Part shown: positions 1 through 7,607 of the stretch, piece by piece
Position numbering within the stretch: the first letter of the stretch is position 1
How the letters are laid out: every line of letters begins with the position of its first letter
Translations under genes and position numbers: made by a program
DNA from: Thiobacillus sp.
GTDB taxonomy: Bacteria > Pseudomonadota > Gammaproteobacteria > Burkholderiales > Thiobacillaceae
Length of the DNA stretch: 64,000 bases
NCBI GenBank assembly: GCA_024709425.1
Contig: JANJWS010000012.1
Coordinates: 1 to 64,000 of the forward strand
Direction of reading: 5' to 3'
Notes under the pieces: model-generated
Databases searched by the model: none
Told to the model about the DNA's origin: nothing
What the model saw: the letters and a program-made list of their open reading frames with translations, nothing else

Positions 1-7
1 CTGTCGA

Positions 8-226
8 TCACGATTCTGCCCGAATGGTCGCGATCAGAATGCCGACGGGCAACAGCGCCAGCACCACCAGGAGGCCGACGAGGACCGGATGCTTGCGCGC
101 GGTCCCGGCCGTGCGCATGAAGTATTGCGGAGCGGCCGCGAGCGGGGAGAACACGCTCGTGGCAACGAGCGCGATGAGGAGCACGAGCCCGCCCATCTGA
201 ATGAGCAGTGTTTGAGAATCTGACAT
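8..226 (-). CDS. Small membrane protein, function unknown
   Basis: A 72-residue protein with two likely membrane segments, at about residues 10-32 and 49-67, joined by a short basic loop containing RTAGTARKH. The ATG at 226 is chosen because further upstream in this frame the sequence runs into a 7-bp tandem repeat that is unlikely to be coding. I recognise no family. It is the last gene before the left edge, so its operon partners are not visible. Confidence 0.5.
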   Translation of the reverse strand: MSDSQTLLIQMGGLVLLIALVATSVFSPLAAAPQYFMRTAGTARKHPVLVGLLVVLALLPVGILIATIRAES

Positions 227-238
227 GAAGATCATCCG

Positions 239-300
239 TTTCTGATTTCTGATTTCTGATTTCTGATTTCTGATTTCTGATTTCTGATTTCTGATTTCTG
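239..300. repeat. Heptanucleotide tandem repeat (TTTCTGA)n
   Basis: Nearly nine uninterrupted copies of a 7-bp unit reading TTTCTGA on the plus strand. It lies between the small membrane protein and the acetyltransferase gene. Read through in frame on the minus strand it would encode a repeated SEIRNQK heptapeptide, which is probably not translated. Similar short tandem repeats occur at 25621-25732 and 57257-57316. Confidence 0.9.
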
Positions 301-335
301 CAAGCAGTCGTAAGCCGGCTGCTTCCGGTACTGCC

Positions 336-866
336 TCAACGAAGCCCGAAACTTCCGGCTTCGCCCTTTTTTTCATCCGCACCATCGTTCGGGCTTTGCC
401 GAATCCACTCCTTCAACCGCCCCGCAGGTCTGGCAACGAACGCCCGCTTTTCCGTCTGCGAAAAACCGCAGGAACGATAAAACTGATGTGTGTCATCCGA
501 CTTCGATCCCGTTTGCAGCATGGCCTTGTAGCACCCTCGCGCCCATGCCCGATCCAGCGCGAAACCCAACACCGCCCTCCCCACCCCCTGGCGCCGCACG
601 TCGCCGGCCACAACCACATTCTCGATCACCGCGTAGGGCGCCGCACCCCGGCTCAGGTTCGGGATGATGTTCAGATAACACGTCCCCACGACACGCGCGC
701 CCGTTTCTGCAACAACCACCTCGAAATACGGACTTGAAACGATTTCCTTGAGGGTTGAAGCGAGACGTTCCACCGGTGCCGGCCTGTCACCCGGATTCAA
801 CACCGCATACAGAATCATGATCGAAGCCAGGTCTTCAGGGGTGGCGATGCGAATCAGCGGGTTCAT
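336..866 (-). CDS. GNAT-family N-acetyltransferase
   Basis: A 176-residue protein with a GNAT fold. The IENVVVAGDVRRQGVGRAVL stretch contains the acetyl-CoA pyrophosphate loop (RRQGVGRA), followed by HQFYRSCGF, typical of motif B. The ATG at 866 begins MNPLIRIATPEDLASI, the usual beta-1/alpha-1 start of this family; an in-frame extension upstream is low-complexity and Gly/Arg-rich and was left out. The substrate cannot be told. The 3' end is close to the heptanucleotide repeat. Confidence 0.85.
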   Translation of the reverse strand: MNPLIRIATPEDLASIMILYAVLNPGDRPAPVERLASTLKEIVSSPYFEVVVAETGARVVGTCYLNIIPNLSRGAAPYAVIENVVVAGDVRRQGVGRAVLGFALDRAWARGCYKAMLQTGSKSDDTHQFYRSCGFSQTEKRAFVARPAGRLKEWIRQSPNDGADEKKGEAGSFGLR

Positions 867-985
867 GCCTTCGGCAGGGGCCGAGCCCCCGCGGCCTCGC
901 CCACCGGATACCCGACCGGGCCGGATTCCTGGCTTAAGTCGAAAGGGGACAGCACGCTCATTCAGCTTCTCCATCGTGCTTAGAG

Positions 986-1147
986 TTAGAGGTCATGTTC
1001 GTTCCCATGACTTGGCGTGTGCAGTTCACCGCCACGCTCGCCGAACCACCCATTGATCAATGAGGCCACCCGTCCCCAGAAACTCAGCGCGAATAGCAAC
1101 ATGAACACCCCCACCACGCCTGCGGCAATCATTTCCATCGTTCCCAT
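986..1147 (-). CDS. Small single-span membrane protein
   Basis: Predicted 53 residues: MGTMEMIAAGVVGVFMLLFA starts a single membrane segment at about residues 5-27, followed by a short hydrophilic tail rich in His and Gly. The start at 1147 has an AGGGA element about 7 bases upstream. No family is recognised. The short length makes the call tentative. Confidence 0.45.
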   Translation of the reverse strand: MGTMEMIAAGVVGVFMLLFALSFWGRVASLINGWFGERGGELHTPSHGNEHDL

Positions 1148-1322
1148 CGTCTTGTCCCTATCTGTTCTGCAACGGGCAGCGCGCACTGCCAACTCTGACC
1201 CTGGCACCCCACTGCGCCTTGCGGGTTCTGCCTTCTTCTGCGGTTTTTCGCCAGAAGCCAGGCTTCACAGCCCCGCCCCGATTGAAAACGAGTATCGCGC
1301 TTTTCCGGCCGTCGCGGCCAAC

Positions 1323-1334
1323 CGCAAGCTTGCG
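1323..1334. repeat. 12-bp palindrome CGCAAGCTTGCG, copy 1
   Basis: Perfect palindrome preceded by ACCG. The same 12 bases recur at 2389-2400 and 20593-20604. The stretch 1148-1421 around it holds no gene that I can support. Confidence 0.7.
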
Positions 1335-1421
1335 CCCGGTTCGGAATATCGGCTACCGTTTCCTTCCCATTGAGCCGGAGCACGCGGCAGGCATTGAAAA
1401 CCTGCCGGCGGCCCCAACCCG

Positions 1422-1723
1422 ATCATCCTGAAAACCGCCGTTGGACGCGCCCGATGGTGCGTCTGATCGCGTGCCTGCCGCGAAGCAATGACGCCGCAGA
1501 CCGGGACCTGCAAGGAGGCACGCCAAGCGGAGTCGTTGCCGCGCAAGCGGCTTTACGAATCCGGCCTGCCCCTTGCGGGTGCAAAGGCAGGCGCGTGAGC
1601 AGGCGTGCCAGCGGGTGCGTGGCGGCTTCATCCAACAGGTGAAGGTGATCGATGGCGGAAAATTCAGCGTTCATGCGGCGTCCAAGAAGGTAGAGAGCGG
1701 TCAACTACGCTTTTCAGGATCAT
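1422..1723 (-). mobile_element. MITE-like inverted-repeat element, copy 1
   Basis: About 302 bp bounded by 22-bp imperfect inverted repeats (1422-1443 and 1702-1723; 18 of 22 positions agree). Its interior closely matches the element at 45505-45793 in the opposite orientation, including the words CGCCTGCCTTTGCACCCGCA and ATCAGACGCACCATCGGGCG. No transposase is encoded. The interior can be read as an open frame (beginning MTALY) in both copies, but it looks like a by-product of the repeat. Copy 1 is more diverged at its ends than copy 2. Confidence 0.75.
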
Positions 1724-1975
1724 ATGATCGTCATGTTCATCTTCTCGGTTGCAGCATTCCGGGATGGAACGTACCTCGTCCAAGGAATGCGCTGCAGGTG
1801 GCGGCAAGGGGAGCCCCGGCGCAAGACCCTGCCAACATCAAAAAGATGGCCAACACCCTCGCGAGAAGATGTGGCCACATGCCCAGCGTATTCGGCAAAC
1901 TCCGCCTGGGCGGGGAACTGCGAATATCGCCCCGACAAACACGGGGAAACATCTGCCTTATTCGTCTTCAAGATA

Positions 1976-2320
1976 TCAGGAAACCAGCCCATCCCGATCT
2001 CCGCCTGAAGGGATCTCAGGCTCCGGTTTGTCTAAGCCATCCCAGCCGGACGAACCATCGGACCACGATCCATTGTCGGCCCAATTGTCGTGGCTCGAAC
2101 CGCTGTCATGCCAGCCGCTGCCCGTATGCCGGGCATGCACATCGATGCCAAACGGGCTCCCCGCCACGTCCATTCCGCCGCCGCCCCCCACCATCGGCAG
2201 GCCCGTCGCGGGATTGACCGAGCCGTCGACATCCGGTCCCGGCAGCGTCTCCGGCACGGCACATGGCGTATCGGCGCCCGACGCCCACAACCAACCCAAC
2301 AGGCTGTTCCAGATCGACAT
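1976..2320 (-). CDS. Conserved small protein with Ser/Gly/Trp-rich tail, function unknown
   Basis: A 114-residue protein starting MSIWNSLLGWLW, preceded by a strong GAGGAGAGAAAAC ribosome site. The middle contains NPATGLPMVGG and DVAGSPFGIDVH; from memory this pattern occurs in small uncharacterised proteobacterial proteins. The last 45 residues are rich in Ser, Gly, Trp and Asp and look disordered. It is divergent from the RT-cas1 gene with a 38-bp gap, so the two may share a promoter region, but nothing ties it to CRISPR function. Confidence 0.65.
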   Translation of the reverse strand: MSIWNSLLGWLWASGADTPCAVPETLPGPDVDGSVNPATGLPMVGGGGGMDVAGSPFGIDVHARHTGSGWHDSGSSHDNWADNGSWSDGSSGWDGLDKPEPEIPSGGDRDGLVS

Positions 2321-2358
2321 GTTTTCTCTCCTCACGTCATGTTGTACGGGGAGCCAGT

Positions 2359-4569
2359 ATGCGAGTGCCGACCGGCTCGCGGTTGAATCGCAAGCTTGCG
2401 GTTGCGTCCTGCCGCCTCATTCCGCTGCAACATGCCGACATGCCAGCGCAACACACCAGCCACCCGGCGCCCCCGACAGGCGGTTTCCTCCTGTCCGTGC
2501 TCGATCCGGACAATCTGTTCGCCGCCTGGGAGAAGGTGCGCGGCAACGCGGGCATCGCCGGGGTCGACGGCCAGGGCGTCGACGAGTTCGGGCACAATGT
2601 CTTCGCCCGCCTGCTCACGCTCAAGCACCAGGTCGAGCGCGACGAGTATCGTCCACAGCCGCTGCGCGTGCTGTCCATGCCCAAGCCGGACGGCAGCCAG
2701 CGCCGTCTTGCGGTGCCCGCGGTGCGCGACCGCGTGCTGCAGACCGCAGCGGCACGGGTACTCGGCCCTGTGCTCGACAAGCATCTCGAAGACGCCAGCT
2801 ACGCCTACCGCGCCGGCCGCTCCGTGCCCATGGCCGTCGCGCGGGTCGCACACCATCGCGACCAGGGCTACCAATGGGTCGTCGACGCCGACATCGAAAC
2901 CTTCTTCGACCAGATCGACCACGACCTCCTTCTCGCCAAGCTGCGCCGCACCCTCGATGACCACAGCCTGCTGCCGCTCATCCAGCTGTGGCTGGCCGCC
3001 ACCCTCGTCGAACCCGGCAGCAGCCAGCCACGTCTGCTCACGCGGGGCGTCCCCCAGGGCTCGCCGATTTCGCCGCTGCTGTCCAACCTCTACCTCGACG
3101 ACTTCGACGAAGCCCTGCTCGAACGCGACCTGCGCCTGGTGCGCTTCGCCGACGACTTTCTCATCCTGTGCAGGGATCGCCAAGCCGCCGGCCAGGCGCT
3201 CGAACTCACCGGGGAAGTCGTCGACGCGCTGCGCCTGCGGCTCAAACCGGAAAAGACCCGCATCACCCATTTCGACGAAGGCTTCAGCTTTCTCGGTGTC
3301 GACTTCATCCGCAACCTCATGCGTCCCGCCGATCCCGCCGCCGCGCCGTGGGTCATGCCGCAGGCCCGGCACTTCGCCGCGCTCCCCGCCGCGTCGACCG
3401 CGCCCGCGGATCAGGCGCCGCCCGACCTCGTCGCCGCCGATGCATCCGAACTGCGCGGCGACGTCGAAACCTGGGAATCCGCCCGCCAGCCGCTCGAAAC
3501 CCTTCCTGGCCTCGACGCCCCCGATGCCGCCGTCCAGGTCGATGAAAACCCCGCGCTCGAACCCATCCTGCGCAGCCTCGTCGTCCTCGAGCAGGGGCTC
3601 ACCCTGCTGAAGGAAAGCGAGCGCATCCTCATCGCCCGCGGCCGCGAGCCGCTCGCCAGCATTCCGCTCAACAAGCTCGACCAGGTCATCGTCCACGGCA
3701 ACCACCTGGTGAGCACCGCCCTGTTCCGCCATGCCCAGCGCACCGGGCTGCAGATCGCCTTCGCCGAGGTCGCCGGGCGTCCCCTCGGCCGGTTCGACGG
3801 CCGCCGGCAGCCCGTACTCGAACTGCAGCGCCGCCAGTTTGCCCGTGAAGGCGAAAGTGATTTCGCACTCATGCTCGCGCGCGCCTTCGTCGGCGGCAAG
3901 ATCCACAACGGCCGCCTCCTGCTGCGCCGCCACAACCGCCGCCGCCAGCTCGCCGGCCTCCACGACGCCGAGACCGCGATGGCCGAGCTCGAATTCAAGC
4001 TTTCCACCACCACCGGGGTGGAGAGCGTGCGCGGCATCGAAGGCGCGGCAGCTCGCCACTATTTCCGCGCGCTCGCCGAACTCGTCGACGAAAAATGGGG
4101 CTTCGAGGGGCGCCGCCGCAACCCGCCCACCGACCCCCTGAACGTGCTGCTCTCCTACGGCTACGGCGTGCTGTTCAACACCCTCTACACCCTGGTCGAA
4201 CGGCGGGGGCTCAATGCCTGGCTCGGCGCCCTCCACACCTCGAACGGGCGCCACCCGGCCCTCGTCTCCGACCTCATGGAGGAATTCCGCGCACCCGTCG
4301 TCGACGCCGTCGCCCTCAACGCCCTGCTTCACGCCCTCAAGCCCGCCGACTTCGTCCGCAGCGACGGCGACGACCTGCCCTGCCGCCTCACCGACGGCGC
4401 GCGCAGGCGCTACGTCCAGTGGCTGCAGAACAAGTTCCGCGCCGCCATCGTGCATCCCCGCGCCGGTCAGCGCCTCGACCACCACCGCCTCATGCAGGCG
4501 CAGGTCTACCACTACGCCCGAGTCGTCCTCGGCGAAGAGCCCGTCTACCATCCCGTCCGCCTGAAATGA
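2359..4569 (+). CDS. cas1: Reverse transcriptase-Cas1 fusion, CRISPR adaptation protein
   Basis: A 736-residue fusion. Residues ~45-325 are a group-II-intron-like reverse transcriptase: DADIETFFDQID (first catalytic Asp ~178), RGVPQGSPISPLLSNLYLDD (~230), FADD (263-266) and LRLKPEKTRITHFDEGFSFLG. A Pro/Ala-rich linker leads to Cas1 (~400-736) with its metal ligands in place: Glu561 in IEGAAARHYF, His626 in ALHTSNGRH, Asp638 in SDLMEEFR. Cas1 integrates spacers with Cas2; fused RTs in type III systems can allow acquisition from RNA (known for Marinomonas and Fusicatenibacter). There is no N-terminal Cas6 domain; cas6 is separate at 8431. The ATG at 2359 has GGGGAG five bases upstream; ATG 2440 is the alternative, and the stretch between them includes a dispersed palindrome. 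The stop overlaps cas2 as ATGA. Confidence 0.96.
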   Translation: MRVPTGSRLNRKLAVASCRLIPLQHADMPAQHTSHPAPPTGGFLLSVLDPDNLFAAWEKVRGNAGIAGVDGQGVDEFGHNVFARLLTLKHQVERDEYRPQPLRVLSMPKPDGSQRRLAVPAVRDRVLQTAAARVLGPVLDKHLEDASYAYRAGRSVPMAVARVAHHRDQGYQWVVDADIETFFDQIDHDLLLAKLRRTLDDHSLLPLIQLWLAATLVEPGSSQPRLLTRGVPQGSPISPLLSNLYLDDFDEALLERDLRLVRFADDFLILCRDRQAAGQALELTGEVVDALRLRLKPEKTRITHFDEGFSFLGVDFIRNLMRPADPAAAPWVMPQARHFAALPAASTAPADQAPPDLVAADASELRGDVETWESARQPLETLPGLDAPDAAVQVDENPALEPILRSLVVLEQGLTLLKESERILIARGREPLASIPLNKLDQVIVHGNHLVSTALFRHAQRTGLQIAFAEVAGRPLGRFDGRRQPVLELQRRQFAREGESDFALMLARAFVGGKIHNGRLLLRRHNRRRQLAGLHDAETAMAELEFKLSTTTGVESVRGIEGAAARHYFRALAELVDEKWGFEGRRRNPPTDPLNVLLSYGYGVLFNTLYTLVERRGLNAWLGALHTSNGRHPALVSDLMEEFRAPVVDAVALNALLHALKPADFVRSDGDDLPCRLTDGARRRYVQWLQNKFRAAIVHPRAGQRLDHHRLMQAQVYHYARVVLGEEPVYHPVRLK
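2389..2400. repeat. 12-bp palindrome CGCAAGCTTGCG, copy 2
   Basis: Lies inside the N-terminal codons of RT-cas1 (reading NRKLAV) if the 2359 start is used. Its flanks in reverse complement (ACCGCAAGCTTGCGATT) match the copy at 20593. Confidence 0.7.
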
Positions 4570-4847
4570 GCCGCTTCTGGATGGTCTGCTATGACATCTC
4601 CGACCGCCGGCTTCGGCGCGACATTGAGCAAAGCCTGCTCGGCCTTGGCGAGCGCGTGCAGGAAAGCGTGTTCGAGTGCCAGCTCGGCATCGAAACCCTG
4701 CGGATGCGCCTGCAGCCTCTTGCCGCGCGCCTCGACCGCGCCACCGACAGCCTGCGCGCCTACCCCCTGTGCGCCTGGTGCGAAGACCGCACCGAATGGC
4801 GCGGCGAAGGCCGGCGCACCGAAGACCCCGACCTGTACCTCGTGTGA
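4566..4847 (+). CDS. cas2: Cas2, first of two tandem copies
   Basis: A 93-residue Cas2: MSRFWMVCYDISDRRLRR gives the first beta strand with the conserved YDI Asp, then GERVQESVFECQL, the dimer-interface motif. It is translationally coupled to RT-cas1 through ATGA. Compared with the second Cas2 it has a longer charged C-terminus (DRTEWRGEGRRTEDPDLYLV). Cas2 bridges Cas1 dimers in the integration complex. It is clearly paralogous to the next gene, sharing the GERVQESVFEC block. Confidence 0.93.
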   Translation: MSRFWMVCYDISDRRLRRDIEQSLLGLGERVQESVFECQLGIETLRMRLQPLAARLDRATDSLRAYPLCAWCEDRTEWRGEGRRTEDPDLYLV

Positions 4848-4856
4848 GGCTCGAAC

Positions 4857-5129
4857 ATGCTTGTCATCTGTTACGACATCGCCGACGATCGCCGCCGCAA
4901 CCGCGTCGCCCGGCTGCTCGAAGGCCACGGCGAGCGCGTGCAGGAAAGCGTCTTCGAATGCCACCTCGATGCCGCCCGGGTGCGACAGCTCAAGGCAGCC
5001 GTCGACGACGCCATCGACCCCCACGCCGACCGCGTGCGCTACTACAGCCTGTGCCGCAAGGACGTCGCCCTCGTCATCTGCCACGGCACCGGCGGTGCCC
5101 CGGCCGACGCCGTCGACGTGCTGATCTGA
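4857..5129 (+). CDS. cas2: Cas2, second of two tandem copies
   Basis: A 90-residue Cas2 starting MLVICYDIADDRRRNRVARL with the conserved Asp, followed by GERVQESVFECHLD. It begins nine bases after the first cas2 and ends just before the CRISPR leader, the usual adaptation-module position. Whether the two copies form a heterodimer or serve different Cas1 states cannot be read from sequence. Confidence 0.93.
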   Translation: MLVICYDIADDRRRNRVARLLEGHGERVQESVFECHLDAARVRQLKAAVDDAIDPHADRVRYYSLCRKDVALVICHGTGGAPADAVDVLI

Positions 5130-5290
5130 GCCCCACCTTGGCCACCGCCTGCCCGGCGATTGATTTCAAAGGAAAAAATAAGAAAATGTTGACCGGAAGG
5201 CCGCTCAAATGAGAATAATTCCTGAAACTCGCCCGCTTGCCCGGCAATGCCCCCCGCAACCCTTGCAGAACGCGGGGCAATTGGGGTACA
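5130..5290 (+). promoter_or_regulatory. CRISPR leader
   Basis: 161 bp between cas2 and the first repeat, with an A-rich patch (AAAGGAAAAAATAAGAAAAT near 5168-5190) that contrasts with the GC-rich surroundings. Orientation rests on three points: the cas genes lie on this side, the repeats end in ATTGAGAC (a type III 5'-tag-like end), and repeat decay is concentrated at the far end of the array. The exact promoter was not identified. Confidence 0.75.
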
Positions 5291-7041
5291 GTTTTTAGGC
5301 CCCGACTTTCAAAAGGGGATTGAGACGCCGAACTGGCCCGCCACGTTGTACGTGTAGTTTTTAGGCCCCGACTTTCAAAAGGGGATTGAGACTCCTTTCA
5401 GCGGCCGAGGGCGAGGGAGAGGAAGTTTTTAGGCCCCGACTTTCAAAAGGGGATTGAGACCGGATGACCTCGCCGGTGTCCGGGTTGAGAAGGTTTTTAG
5501 GCCCCGACTTTCAAAAGGGGATTGAGACTGTTGGTGACCAGATCTTCGGTCTTCCGCTCGCCGTTTTTAGGCCCCGACTTTCAAAAGGGGATTGAGACTC
5601 GAGGAACATCACCTCGCCGCGATCATTTACGGTTTTTAGGCCCCGACTTTCAAAAGGGGATTGAGACTACGGCGCCGAGACACCATATCATCTTCTCCAG
5701 TTTTTAGGCCCCGACTTTCAAAAGGGGATTGAGACCGGCGTTCTTGTCGGTGTTGCTCATTTCAATCGTTTTTAGGCCCCGACTTTCAAAAGGGGATTGA
5801 GACTGCTTTTCATTTTCATTGCTTCTCCTGAGAAGTTTTTAGGCCCCGACTTTCAAAAGGGGATTGAGACCCCGAGACGTACAGCTTCACGCCGTCCGCC
5901 AGGTGTTTTTAGGCCCCGACTTTCAAAAGGGGATTGAGACGTCTTCGATAATGATGGCCATCTTTATCTCCTGTAGTTTTTAGGCCCCGACTTTCAAAAG
6001 GGGATTGAGACCCTCGACGCCCGCTCCCTTCAGCTTGGCCACCTGTTTTTAGGCCCCGACTTTCAAAAGGGGATTGAGACCCCGGAGGCTGCGAAACTTG
6101 CGGCGGCGGGCTGGCGTTTTTAGGCCCCGACTTTCAAAAGGGGATTGAGACGCCGCGGTCTGGCCACTCGTCGTCGTAATGCGTTTTTAGGCCCCGACTT
6201 TCAAAAGGGGATTGAGACGATTTTTCTTGGCGTTAAAAACCCCCCACGGGTTTTTAGGCCCCGACTTTCAAAAGGGGATTGAGACGCACGACCCTATTTT
6301 CTTCACGTACATGTACTCAAGTTTTTAGGCCCCGACTTTCAAAAGGGGATTGAGACTTTTAGTAGGATGTGTTTGCGGCGGCCGCAAACGGTTTTTAGGC
6401 CCCGACTTTCAAAAGGGGATTGAGACAGGAAGACCACTTCGCCGCGATCATTTACGATCGTTTTTAGGCCCCGACTTTCAAAAGGGGATTGAGACCGGTG
6501 TGCTTGGCGAACTCGCGGCCGTTCATCGTTTTTAGGCCCCGACTTTCAAAAGGGGATTGAGACCAATGACGGGCAAAAGCATAGTGTCCCCATGCCGTTT
6601 TTAGGCCCCGACTTTCAAAAGAGGATTGAGACGCCGGGGCACTGATTTCGATTTCCTCGACCTCGGTTTTTAGGCCCCGATTCAAAAGGGGATTGAGACC
6701 TTGCGTCTGCCGCGGGCGGGGCCCGCGACACGTTTTTAGGCCCCGACTTTCAAAAGGGGATTGAGACGGACGTTTCAGGCCGCGACCTTGAGCTCGATTG
6801 TTTTTAGGCCCCGACTTTCAAAAGGGGATTGAGACTCAGAGAACGTACACAGTATTGATTCTCGAAAGTTTTTAGGCCCCGACTTTCAAAAGGGGATTGA
6901 GACTTAGTAGCATGTGTTTGCGGCGGCCGCGAACGGTTTTTAGGCCCCGACTTTCAAAAGGGGATTGAGACATCTGTCGTCCGTTTTCGAGCTTCACAAA
7001 GAGCTGTTTTTAGGCCCCGACTTTGAAAAGGGGATTGCGAC
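5291..7041 (+). CRISPR. CRISPR array, 26 repeats of 36 bp and 25 spacers of 30-35 bp
   Basis: The repeat begins GTTTTTAGGCCCCGACTTTC and ends AAAAGGGGATTGAGAC; CCCC (positions 10-13) and GGGG (25-28) can form a short hairpin. All repeats are identical except number 20 (6597-6632, one G to A), number 21 (6666-6699, a two-base deletion) and the terminal number 26 (7006-7041, C20 to G and A33 to C). Spacers 5 (5599-5631) and 17 (6427-6459) are near copies, as are 16 (6357-6390) and 24 (6904-6935). Several spacers, read in reverse complement, look like gene starts. Transcription is rightward, so the crRNA has the plus-strand sequence. Confidence 0.99.
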
Positions 7042-7228
7042 ACGGTGTTCTCGTTCGAGGACACCACGTTCAGTGCTTCGGGGGGGCGACATCGCACCAA
7101 TAATCGCGAAGGCGTGTTGCGTCCTTGACTCTGAGGGCGTAGGATTTAACGAGTGTGGCGTCTTGCCATCCCGGACCGCGAAACCGGCTCTGCCCGTTTC
7201 CCCCTCCCCACCCCTTGTCCCGCTTGCT

Positions 7229-7265
7229 GGAGAGGGGGACACGCGAATCGCTTCGCGATGTTTCA
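7229..7265 (-). repeat. Dispersed intergenic repeat, copy 1
   Basis: 37 bp reading TGAAACATCGCGAAGCGATT on the minus strand and continuing to CCTCTCC. It matches 45790-45825 with one indel and one or two substitutions. It lies in the 269-bp gap between the last CRISPR repeat and the toxin-antitoxin pair, which otherwise holds no gene that I can support. Confidence 0.65.
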
Positions 7266-7310
7266 CGTTAGCGATTGAGAATCGTGAAAGTGCGTTGAAG
7301 AGATGCCATC

Positions 7311-7607
7311 ATGATCCAGATCAGCCAGGAGTCGCTGAAGCCGTTTGCCCGCAAGTACATCTGGTGGAAAACACCAGAAGAGGCCGTGGCCATGCCTGAA
7401 CGGGTGATTGCTCAAGTCATGAACATCGGCGACTACTATGACGTTCAGGCACTTGTCTCACAGGTAGGTGAAGAGGTGCTTCGCGACGTCCTGACGCACG
7501 CAGAAGCAGGCCAGTTCAACGAGCGCTCTTGGGCGTATTGGCATTACCGTCTCGGCCTGTCGAGCGTGGATCATGTTCCGGCCTTGCCTGCGCGGAAGTT
7601 TGCATGA
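7311..7607 (+). CDS. Probable antitoxin partner of AbiEii-like toxin
   Basis: A 98-residue protein: MIQISQESLKPFARKYIWWK at the start, then PEEAVAMPERVIAQVMNIGDYYDV and the terminal SWAYWHYRLGL with LPARKFA. Small proteins of this pattern are commonly found immediately upstream of AbiEii-type nucleotidyltransferases. The stop overlaps the next start as ATGA, which supports a coupled toxin-antitoxin pair. The pair sits between the CRISPR array and cas6, on the same strand. Antitoxin function is inferred from position only. Confidence 0.7.
   Translation: MIQISQESLKPFARKYIWWKTPEEAVAMPERVIAQVMNIGDYYDVQALVSQVGEEVLRDVLTHAEAGQFNERSWAYWHYRLGLSSVDHVPALPARKFA

Noticed and set aside
1737-1952. Small minus-strand frame with a lipoprotein-like stretch (LAIFLMLAGSCAG)
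   Set aside because: No ribosome site, overlaps the edge of other frames and has no recognisable continuation; 1724-1975 is left as non-coding.
2332-4551. A 739-codon open frame antisense to RT-cas1
   Set aside because: It mirrors codon bias of the real gene in GC-rich DNA; the product is low-complexity with no domain, while the plus strand encodes intact RT and Cas1 motifs.
5130-5290. A small gene between cas2 and the array
   Set aside because: No frame with start signals; position and A-rich patch fit a leader.
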